A stretch of DNA of 6,651 nucleotides from Chloroflexota bacterium (GTDB taxonomy: Bacteria; Chloroflexota; Limnocylindria; Limnocylindrales; CSP1-4). A program made the position numbers and the translations under genes. The stretch spans positions 1 through 6,651 of the forward strand of contig JAJYMP010000172.1 in assembly GCA_021786915.1 (NCBI GenBank). Direction: 5' to 3'. The notes beneath the pieces are model-generated. The model saw only the letters and a program-made list of their open reading frames with translations. It was not told the DNA's origin and ran no database searches. The number at the start of each line of letters is the position of its first letter. Position 1 is the stretch's first letter. Of this stretch, positions 1-5,318 are shown one piece after another.

Positions 1-717
1 GGCCGCGTGCTCCTCCAGCGCCTGCGCGAGGACGATCACCGAGCCGTCGGACAGGGTTTCGCGCGCCGGTACGAACTGGGGCGCACGGCCGCTCTCGACC
101 TCGCGCGACAGGTGCTCGAGATCGGCAATCGTGCCGAGGCGCGGGTCGACGGCGCGGTAGTCGGCCACGGCATAGCCGCCGTCGTTGTCGCCCGGACGAG
201 GGCGGAGGATCGGCATCAGGTGGACGTAGCGGACCCCGAGCTCGTCGAGGTAGTCGAGGTGGTCCTCCACGCCCCGCAGCGTCCCGGCGAAGCGGTCGAC
301 GTAGAAGACGTACCCGATCATCGAGGGGTCCTGGAACCAGTCGGGGTGGTAGAGGCGCTCCCGGTCGAGGGCGCGCAGCGCGGCGGGGCGGGCGGCCCAG
401 CGGGCGGCCAGCCTCGCAACCAGCGCCATGAGCTCCTCATCGCGGACCGGGCTCTCCGCCCATGGCGTGCGCAGCCCGTCCCACAGGTCCGGCCACCAGC
501 GCCGTAGGCGCAGCAGGAACGCCTCGCTCTCGGGGGCGCCGGCGTCCGGGGCGACGGTGCCCGGGGCGGCATCGAGGCCCAGGGCGCGTCGGGCGACCGC
601 CTCGGCCCGCTCGAGCGCCGCCTCCTCCTCGCCGACGTCAGCGAGACGCGGTGGCACGGCCCCCGCGCGCCCGGGCGCGGCCGCGACGCGCGGACGGCGC
701 GATGCGGACGAGGGCAT
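1..717 (-). CDS. Amylosucrase-like GH13 enzyme (GH13_4 type), 3' end cut by window edge
   Basis: The first 239 residues are present and the rest lies left of the window. From about residue 126 the protein matches amylosucrases and related sucrose hydrolases: DWF (126-128), YVDRFAG (139-145), ELGVRYVHLMPI (159-170), DGGYAVADYR (179-188) and LGTIADL (194-200). D179 and Y182 correspond to amylosucrase residues known to shape the -1 glucose pocket (Asp144 and Tyr147 in the Neisseria enzyme). The catalytic nucleophile and acid/base lie beyond the edge, so activity cannot be confirmed. Amylosucrases convert sucrose to alpha-glucan plus fructose; close relatives only hydrolyse it. No signal peptide is seen, so it is probably cytoplasmic. 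Residues 1-30 are low-complexity Arg/Ala/Pro. The ATG overlaps the stop of the GH32-like gene by one base (TGATG), with GGAG 8 nt upstream, suggesting translational coupling. An apparent insertion follows residue 200. Another GH13 specificity is possible. Confidence 0.85.
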   Translation of the reverse strand, partial: MPSSASRRPRVAAAPGRAGAVPPRLADVGEEEAALERAEAVARRALGLDAAPGTVAPDAGAPESEAFLLRLRRWWPDLWDGLRTPWAESPVRDEELMALVARLAARWAARPAALRALDRERLYHPDWFQDPSMIGYVFYVDRFAGTLRGVEDHLDYLDELGVRYVHLMPILRPRPGDNDGGYAVADYRAVDPRLGTIADLEHLSREVESGRAPQFVPARETLSDGSVIVLAQALEEHAA

Positions 718-1688
718 CAGCACCACTCCGGTGTGCAGGCGACGCGCAGGAGGCCGTCAGGCCCCGTTTCCACCGGAACGGGGTCGCCCAACTCGCCCAC
801 GAAGCGGCCCTGGGCGTCGCGATCAAGCCAGCCCATGAGGTGCCGCTTCCCTCCCAGCTCGACGAGCCGACCCGCGTACCACCGGTCCGCCGGGTCCCCA
901 AGGAGGCAGGGACCCGGCGGCACGGCGAACGGCCCCAGCGCCGACAACCCCACCAGCGCCAGGGTCCCCGTCTCGGGCACGAATCCCGGACGGGCGCGGC
1001 GAACCGCGGCATGGTCGATCGCGCGCAGGCTGGCGAGGACGACCCACCGGCCATCCCCCATCGGCACCAGCTGGGGCACCTCGAGCTGGCTGACCTCGCC
1101 GGGCGCGGAGAGTGGCGGGCCAACCTCGAAGGCCTTCCGGTCGTGCGACCAGGCGTGGCCGATGACGCCGCGGGCGTCCGGTGGACCGCGCCGCGCTTTG
1201 GCGGTGATCAACAGGTGGAGCACACCCGCGTCGTCGACGTGGAGCCAGGGGTCGCGCCAGTGCTCCGCGCGGCCCGCGAGGCCGGCGGTCTCGTACCAGT
1301 GGGAATCCGCTCGGACCACGGCGTCGGTCCTGGTCCAGGCATTGAGGTCCGGCGAGGTCGCGAGGCCGATCCGCTGCACCCAGCGGCCCCCGTCCTGCAG
1401 CCCGATCCCGGTGTAGCCCATGAGCCAGCGGTCGCCATCGCGGATCACGCTCCCCGTCCACGTCGCCCGCGCGTCGATGTCGCCCAGCCCAGGGGCCGGC
1501 AGCGGCGACGGACGGAGCTCCCAGGCATGGAGGTCGCGCGACACGGCGTGGCCGACGCGCGCGTGGCCGTGCCGAAGGTCGGGATCCCCCAGCGACCGCG
1601 GCGCAGAGAGGAAGAACGCGTGAACGAGATCCCCGTCCACGGCGAACCACGCGTCCCACACCCAGTCGTCGGGCAGCCGCAGGGTCAT
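717..1688 (-). CDS. GH32/GH68-like beta-fructosidase (five-bladed propeller glycoside hydrolase)
   Basis: This complete 323-residue protein resembles the clan GH-J propeller enzymes (GH32 invertases and GH68 levansucrases), which act on sucrose and fructans through a retaining mechanism. Candidate catalytic residues are D12 in VWDAW (nucleophile), D146 in WRDPW (transition-state stabiliser) and E203 in QLEVPQ (acid/base). Other family-like segments are GHAVSRDLHAWE (46-57), WTGSV (77-81) and RIGLATSPDL (106-115). It is shorter than typical GH32 enzymes (usually well over 400 residues), leaving room for the propeller but not the C-terminal beta-sandwich. There is no signal peptide, so it probably acts in the cytoplasm on imported sugar. 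ATG 1688 puts the nucleophile near the N-terminus and no ATG, GTG or TTG lies upstream in frame within the gap. The ribosome site is only a weak GGGG. It follows permease 2 by 97 nt and overlaps the amylosucrase-like gene by one base. Hydrolysis or fructosyl transfer, and the exact substrate, cannot be decided. Confidence 0.82.
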   Translation of the reverse strand: MTLRLPDDWVWDAWFAVDGDLVHAFFLSAPRSLGDPDLRHGHARVGHAVSRDLHAWELRPSPLPAPGLGDIDARATWTGSVIRDGDRWLMGYTGIGLQDGGRWVQRIGLATSPDLNAWTRTDAVVRADSHWYETAGLAGRAEHWRDPWLHVDDAGVLHLLITAKARRGPPDARGVIGHAWSHDRKAFEVGPPLSAPGEVSQLEVPQLVPMGDGRWVVLASLRAIDHAAVRRARPGFVPETGTLALVGLSALGPFAVPPGPCLLGDPADRWYAGRLVELGGKRHLMGWLDRDAQGRFVGELGDPVPVETGPDGLLRVACTPEWC

Positions 1689-1765
1689 CGCGCTGCCCCG
1701 CAGGCGCCGACCCGCCGCCGCCGCCAGGGCGGGGCGGCGGTGGCGGACATCTGCTGATCGCTCAC
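1685..1765 (-). CDS. Possible 26-residue leader ORF before the GH32-like gene
   Basis: A GTG at 1765, with GAGG at 1776-1779 ten nucleotides upstream, opens a 26-codon frame ending in TGA at 1687-1685. That stop overlaps the ATG of the GH32-like gene as ATGA. An in-frame ATG at 1750 would give 21 residues. The peptide is hydrophilic and basic, with four consecutive Arg (residues 15-18), and I recognise no family. The frame runs through the strong GC hairpin at 1712-1740. If translated, it could carry ribosomes through the hairpin and hand them to the poorly served GH32 start. In DNA this GC-rich such a short frame may be chance. Confidence 0.25.
   Translation of the reverse strand: MSDQQMSATAAPPWRRRRVGACGAAR
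1712..1740 (-). promoter_or_regulatory. Strong GC-only hairpin between permease 2 and the GH32-like gene
   Basis: Read on the minus strand, a 13-base left arm (CCGCCGCCCCGCC) and a 14-base right arm made of GGC/CGG repeats pair as an 8-bp outer stem, one bulged C and a 4-5-bp inner stem closed by a tiny loop. It begins 24 nt upstream of the GH32-like ATG. No T-run follows, so it is not a classical intrinsic terminator. It could slow transcription, block RNA decay or set relative expression of transport and enzyme genes. The fold is read by eye, without an energy calculation. Confidence 0.5.
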
Positions 1766-1785
1766 GGTGGATTGGCCTCGCGGGC

Positions 1786-2619
1786 TCAGCCCTTGACGCC
1801 GGACGCCGCGATGCTGCGGATGAAGTACCGCTGACCGATGAGGAACATCACCACCGGCAGGACGCTGACCAGGATGACGCCGGTCATCAGCGTGGCGATG
1901 TCGGGCGACAGGTTGGCTCCCTTGTTGAGGGTGATGGCCAGGCCCTGCTGGAGCACGTACATGTCGGGGTTCGTGTTGAACACGAGCGGCTTGAGCAGGT
2001 TGCTCCACTCGCCCAGGAACGTGAGGATGAACACCGTGGCGATCGCCGAGCCCGAGAGCGGCAGCATCACCGAGAAGAACGTGCGGTAGGGGCCCGCGCC
2101 GTCCACCTTGGCCGCCTCCTCGAAGTCCTTCGGGATCGTGATGAAGAACTGACGGAAGACGAAGATCGAGAACGGGCTCGCGAGGCTCGGGACGATCAGG
2201 GCCTGGTATGAGTCGAGCCAGTGCCAGCCCGACAGCATCAGGAAGATCGGCACGAACAGGATCTCGAACGGGATGATCATCGTGCCCAGCACCAGCAGGA
2301 ACAGCCAGTCGCGGCCCCAGAACTTGAGGCGTGCGAAACCGTAGCCTGCCAGCGCGCCCACGGCGATCTGGCCGAAGGTGACCGAGAGCGTCATCACAAG
2401 CGTGTTGAAGAGCTCGCGCCAGAAGTTCATCCGGCCGATGACGTCGGGATAGTTGCCCCACTGCGGGACGGCCGGGAGCAGGCTGCCCGGGCTGGTGAGC
2501 GTTTCCTGGTTGGTCTTGAGCGACGTCAAGATCACCCAGATGAAGGGGAACAGGAAGACGACGGTCAGCGGCACCAGGATCAGGTACTTGCCGCGATTGG
2601 AATTGCCGGGGCGGTTCAT
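1786..2619 (-). CDS. ABC sugar transporter permease, CUT1 family (MalG/UgpE-like)
   Basis: This 277-residue inner-membrane protein is the second permease of a binding-protein-dependent sugar importer. About six hydrophobic segments are visible, near residues 12-33, 70-95, 104-129, 139-160, 188-205 and 242-264. The EAA loop that docks on the ATPase is clear: EEAAKVDGAG (167-176) followed by LP (186-187). The end, RYFIRSIAASGVKG, is the usual tail of MalG-type subunits. Length is typical. ATG 2619 is preceded by GGGGAGG with 8 nt spacing, and this site fills most of the 15-nt gap after permease 1, so the two are surely cotranscribed and their subunits probably pair. Substrate cannot be read from a permease; the neighbouring enzymes suggest sucrose or a fructo-oligosaccharide. 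Confidence 0.95.
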   Translation of the reverse strand: MNRPGNSNRGKYLILVPLTVVFLFPFIWVILTSLKTNQETLTSPGSLLPAVPQWGNYPDVIGRMNFWRELFNTLVMTLSVTFGQIAVGALAGYGFARLKFWGRDWLFLLVLGTMIIPFEILFVPIFLMLSGWHWLDSYQALIVPSLASPFSIFVFRQFFITIPKDFEEAAKVDGAGPYRTFFSVMLPLSGSAIATVFILTFLGEWSNLLKPLVFNTNPDMYVLQQGLAITLNKGANLSPDIATLMTGVILVSVLPVVMFLIGQRYFIRSIAASGVKG

Positions 2620-2634
2620 GGTCTGCGCCTCCCC

Positions 2635-3570
2635 TCAGTAGATGCTCTGCTCGCTTCGCCGGGTCACACGCAATTGGACAGCGGTGATGACCAGGACGAG
2701 GACGAGGAACAGGGTGGCGGCGGCGCAGGCGACGCCGGTCCGGTTGGTGAACGTGTTGAAGATGAAGTAGACGATCGTCTCGGTCTGGCCCGACGGACCC
2801 CCGTTGGTCATGACGAAGAACGGCACGAAGGCCTGGAAGCTGCCGATGGTGTTGGTGATGACCAGCAGCGCCGTGGTGGGGATCAGGAGTGGCCAGCTGA
2901 TGTAGCGGAAGCGCTGCCAGACCGTTCGAGCGCCGTCGATCTCGGCAGCCTCGTACAGGTCGTTGCTGATCCCCTGGAGGCCCGCGATGTACAGGATCAT
3001 CGAGAACCCGGCGACCTTCCAGGTGTTCATGACCACCACGATCACGATCCCCCAGAACGGGTCGTGGTGCCAGTTCGGGATCGTGATGCCGAACGACGCG
3101 AGCAGCGTGGTGAAGTAGCCCAGCTGCGGGTCGAACAGCCAACTGAACGCGACGCCCGCCGCCACGAAGGACACGACCATCGGGAAGAAGAACGAGGCGC
3201 GGAAGAACGTGCGGCCCTTGAGCTCGCGCTCGAGGAGAATCGCCAGTAGCAGGCCCAGCAGGATCTGCGCGGGCATCGCGAGAAGCACGAATACCGTGGA
3301 CACGAGCAGCGAGTGCACGAAATCCGCCTGCATCGAGCCCGAGACGATGTTCGTGTAGTTGTCGAGGCCGATCCACTTCGGCGAGCCCAGCAGGTTCCAC
3401 TTCTGGAAGCTGAGCCAGACGACGTAGATGATCGGGTAGAACAGGAAGACGGCCATGAGCGCGAGTGCCGGCATGACGAACGAGGCGTTCATCAGCTGGG
3501 CACGCACGCCGGGGCCGCCCTCGCGGCGCGCCCTGGCGCCGGCGGTTTCGCTGACAGCGGCTGCAGTCAT
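2635..3570 (-). CDS. ABC sugar transporter permease, CUT1 family (MalF/UgpA-like)
   Basis: This 311-residue membrane protein is the first permease of the importer. A charged cytoplasmic N-terminus of about 28 residues precedes roughly six membrane segments, near 30-54, 86-113, 125-146, 171-196, 228-252 and 280-300. The EAA loop reads LYEAAEIDGA (205-214) with P227 downstream. The stretch FFVMTNGGPSGQTETIVYFI (251-270) is the hallmark of UgpA/MalF-type subunits. Length is normal for the UgpA type; the larger periplasmic domain of enterobacterial MalF is absent. ATG 3570 has a near-perfect TAAGGAGG 8 nt upstream. It lies 127 nt after the binding-protein gene, a gap containing two hairpins, and 15 nt before permease 2. 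Confidence 0.95.
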   Translation of the reverse strand: MTAAAVSETAGARARREGGPGVRAQLMNASFVMPALALMAVFLFYPIIYVVWLSFQKWNLLGSPKWIGLDNYTNIVSGSMQADFVHSLLVSTVFVLLAMPAQILLGLLLAILLERELKGRTFFRASFFFPMVVSFVAAGVAFSWLFDPQLGYFTTLLASFGITIPNWHHDPFWGIVIVVVMNTWKVAGFSMILYIAGLQGISNDLYEAAEIDGARTVWQRFRYISWPLLIPTTALLVITNTIGSFQAFVPFFVMTNGGPSGQTETIVYFIFNTFTNRTGVACAAATLFLVLVLVITAVQLRVTRRSEQSIY

Positions 3571-3603
3571 CGTGCGGGCCTCCTTACCCGGACGATCCGA
3601 TGA

Positions 3604-3642
3604 GGAGGGCCAGCCGCCTGAGGTGCTGGCGCCCGACCCTCC
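3604..3642 (-). promoter_or_regulatory. Second hairpin between binding-protein and permease genes
   Basis: On the minus strand GCCAGC (3630-3625) pairs with GCTGGC (3614-3609) around a 10-nt loop. Outer GGAGG and CCTCC arms (3641-3637 and 3608-3604) can extend the stem across an asymmetric bulge. It lies 34 nt before the permease 1 start and has no T-run. It may act with the hairpin at 3662-3677 to limit read-through or protect the upstream message. Confidence 0.35.
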
Positions 3643-3661
3643 CTGGTGAGTTCGTCAGGCG

Positions 3662-3677
3662 GGCCCGGGGACGGGCC
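3662..3677 (-). promoter_or_regulatory. Hairpin just after the binding-protein stop codon
   Basis: A perfect 6-bp GC stem (GGCCCG/CGGGCC) closes a 4-nt loop, starting about 20 nt beyond the TAG of the binding-protein gene. No T-run follows. Hairpins here are common in sugar ABC operons, as after malE, where they stabilise the binding-protein message and raise its level over the permeases. That role here is inferred from position. Confidence 0.4.
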
Positions 3678-3697
3678 TCGTCCGACGCGTCACGCCC

Positions 3698-5119
3698 CTA
3701 CGACTTGAGGGCCGTGACCGCCTTTGCCGCGGCGTCGAGGCTGGCCTGGACGTCCGCGCCCTGGAGGATGATCGGGTCCCACGCGTCCTTGCCGAACGCC
3801 GTCTGCGCGTCGCTCGACTGCGGCAGCGCGGACCGGGCCACGCCGTACGGGACCCCGTTGACCCAGCCCCGGAGGTACGGGTACTTGTCCAGCTGCGCCT
3901 GGTAGGCCGGGTCCTGGGTCGCGGTCTTGGTGACCGGCAGGTTGCCCGACTGGATGTTGAACGCCACCTGGAAGTCCTTGCTCAGCATGAAGTCGGCGTA
4001 GGCGAACGCGCCCTTGACCTTGTCGTCGCTGTGCTTGAACACGAACAGGTTGTCGCCACCGATGTTGGTCGCCGGCTGCTTGTGGCGCGGGAACGGGACC
4101 ACGGTGAACTTGAAGTCGGTGAACTTCTGGAGGTCCGGCAGGTTCCACGGCCCGTTGCACACGATCGCGGCCTTCTTGCCGAACCAGAGCGTCAGCTCCC
4201 AGCCCTTGTCGAGCGGCGAGGTGTAGCCCTTCGTCACCAGGCCCTGCAGGTAGGTCATGGTCTCGAGGCCCTCGGGCCCGGCGAAGCCCGGGTCCCCCGC
4301 ATCGGACAGGAACGTGCCGCCGGCGGTGGCGAGCCAGGCGTGGAACAGCCAGGCGTCCCAGCCGTTCTGGGTGGCGTTCATGAGGTAGCCCTTCATGCCC
4401 GCCTTCTCGGTGATCGCCTGGCACGCCGCCGCGAAGTCTTCCCACGTCCAGGTCTTGGTCGGATCCTGGTCCGGGATGGCGACGCCCGCCGCCGCGAAGG
4501 CGTCGGTGTTGATCAGCATCGCGCAGTTGTTGGTCATCCAGGGCAGGCTCTGGACCTTGCCGTTGTACGAGCACAGGGTGACCAGCGACGGGTAGATGTC
4601 CGCCTTGACGTCGGGCTTGCCGTTCAGCCAGGTGTCCACGTCCGCGAGCAGACCGGCGTCCGAGTAGGCGCCCATCTCGCCGCTCTCCATCCACGCCATG
4701 TCGGGCGAGGTGTCGGTGTTCGCCGCGACCTGCTGGCGGAGCGTCTGCGCGTTCTCGATGCCGCCGTTGGTCTCCTTGATCGAGACCGTGGGGTGCAGCT
4801 TCTGGAACTGCGGGTACCACGTGTTGAGCCACTCAGTCTGGGTGGCCTGCGGCATGGTGTCGTACAGGTTGACCGTCACCGTGGGGTCGGCGGCGGCGCT
4901 TGCCGCGCTCGACGGGGCCGACGCGGCAGCGGTGGCGCTTGCGGCGTTCGGCTGGCTGGCAACGGCTGACGCCGCCGCTGGGGACGCGGCGCTGGGGGAG
5001 GCCGCCGAATTCGAGCATGCCGCGAGGAACGCGCCGATGCCCGGGATGCCGAGGCCGAGCACCGCGCCGGCCTTGAGTAGATCGCGTCGCTTGACGCTTC
5101 TGTCCAACTCGCCTGACAT
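3698..5119 (-). CDS. ABC transporter sugar-binding lipoprotein (SBP_bac_1/MalE type)
   Basis: This 473-residue extracytoplasmic protein captures the sugar and delivers it to the two permeases. The N-terminus has KRRDLLK (10-16), close to a twin-arginine motif, a hydrophobic stretch (about 17-34) and the lipobox LAAC with lipidated C35. An Ala/Ser/Pro linker to about residue 78 tethers the domain to the membrane. The mature domain begins near VTVNLYD (81-87) and carries family segments such as FGKKAAIVCNGPWNLPDL, typical of CUT1 binding proteins; many Trp and Tyr residues suit sugar stacking. ATG 5119 was chosen because AGGAGGAG lies 10 nt upstream and the signal peptide begins correctly there. 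An in-frame ATG at 5173 would put the coding start inside an operator-like site. This is the first gene of the operon, facing the LacI gene. The ligand is unproven: sucrose or a fructo-oligosaccharide is inferred from downstream enzymes. Confidence 0.93.
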   Translation of the reverse strand: MSGELDRSVKRRDLLKAGAVLGLGIPGIGAFLAACSNSAASPSAASPAAASAVASQPNAASATAAASAPSSAASAAADPTVTVNLYDTMPQATQTEWLNTWYPQFQKLHPTVSIKETNGGIENAQTLRQQVAANTDTSPDMAWMESGEMGAYSDAGLLADVDTWLNGKPDVKADIYPSLVTLCSYNGKVQSLPWMTNNCAMLINTDAFAAAGVAIPDQDPTKTWTWEDFAAACQAITEKAGMKGYLMNATQNGWDAWLFHAWLATAGGTFLSDAGDPGFAGPEGLETMTYLQGLVTKGYTSPLDKGWELTLWFGKKAAIVCNGPWNLPDLQKFTDFKFTVVPFPRHKQPATNIGGDNLFVFKHSDDKVKGAFAYADFMLSKDFQVAFNIQSGNLPVTKTATQDPAYQAQLDKYPYLRGWVNGVPYGVARSALPQSSDAQTAFGKDAWDPIILQGADVQASLDAAAKAVTALKS

Positions 5120-5129
5120 GTCCGCGTTG

Positions 5130-5137
5130 CTCCTCCT
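5130..5137 (-). promoter_or_regulatory. Ribosome binding site of the binding-protein gene
   Basis: AGGAGGAG on the minus strand lies 10 nt before ATG 5119. It supports this start over the longer in-frame alternative at 5173. Confidence 0.8.
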
Positions 5138-5158
5138 AGACCGCCATCGAGTCTCTCG

Positions 5159-5172
5159 TGGAACCGCTCCCA
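5159..5172. promoter_or_regulatory. LacI-type operator-like site O1, in the operon leader
   Basis: TGGAACCGCTCCCA is an imperfect 14-bp palindrome around a central CG, as in LacI-family operators; five of seven half-site pairs are complementary. It matches the site at 5257-5270 at 12 of 14 positions. It lies 40 nt upstream of the binding-protein ATG, where a bound repressor would block initiation or elongation of the operon. Binding is inferred. Confidence 0.6.
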
Positions 5173-5187
5173 TGAGATGACGGGCGC

Positions 5188-5217
5188 AGCGTAGCAGGTA
5201 ATCGCGCGGAGTGGAAG
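5188..5217 (-). promoter_or_regulatory. Possible promoter of the sugar operon
   Basis: On the minus strand an extended -10 (TGC followed by TACGCT at 5193-5188) lies 18 nt downstream of a weak -35 CTTCCA (5217-5212). Transcription would begin near 5181, placing O1 just downstream of the start. The hexamers are poor matches, so this is tentative. Confidence 0.3.
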
Positions 5218-5256
5218 AGGGAAGTTACGATCACCCGCCACAACATGCGCGGCCCA

Positions 5257-5270
5257 TGGAACCGGTCCCG
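5257..5270. promoter_or_regulatory. LacI-type operator-like site O2, upstream of the regulator gene
   Basis: TGGAACCGGTCCCG has a perfect ACCGGT core, and five of seven half-site pairs are complementary. It differs from O1 at only two positions, with centres 98 bp apart. It overlaps the expected -35 region of the regulator's likely promoter, so it could mediate autoregulation or DNA looping with O1. Confidence 0.55.
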
Positions 5271-5286
5271 CGAACTCGGATATGAT
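5257..5286 (+). promoter_or_regulatory. Likely promoter of the LacI-family gene
   Basis: TATGAT at 5281-5286 matches the -10 consensus at five of six positions. The -35 region, TGGAAC at 5257-5262 with an 18-nt spacer, is weak and lies inside O2. Transcription would start near 5293, about 26 nt before the ATG. Confidence 0.5.
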
Positions 5287-5318
5287 GTCCTCATCACCAC
5301 ATCCCGGCCGGAGGACCA

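Noticed and set aside
1728..1740. GGC/CGG triplet run as a microsatellite repeat
   Set aside because: The run is short and is better explained as one arm of the GC hairpin at 1712-1740.
462..1757. Open plus-strand frame of 431 codons opposite the two enzyme genes
   Set aside because: It is antisense to two genes with clear family motifs, and its translation is Arg/Pro-rich low complexity with no recognisable domain.
1685..3400. Open minus-strand frame of 571 codons across both permeases
   Set aside because: It runs in another frame through two clearly recognisable permease genes. Its product is rich in Arg, Pro, His and Gly with no family motif, which is usual for shadow frames in GC-rich DNA. 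Only its last 26 codons were kept, as a separate possible small ORF.
3690..4832. Open minus-strand frame of 380 codons within the binding-protein gene
   Set aside because: It is a shifted frame of a gene whose own frame has a signal peptide, lipobox and family motifs.
5120..5173. Longer start (ATG 5173) for the binding-protein gene
   Set aside because: It would add 18 charged residues before the signal peptide and place the coding start in O1, whereas ATG 5119 has a strong ribosome site at proper spacing.
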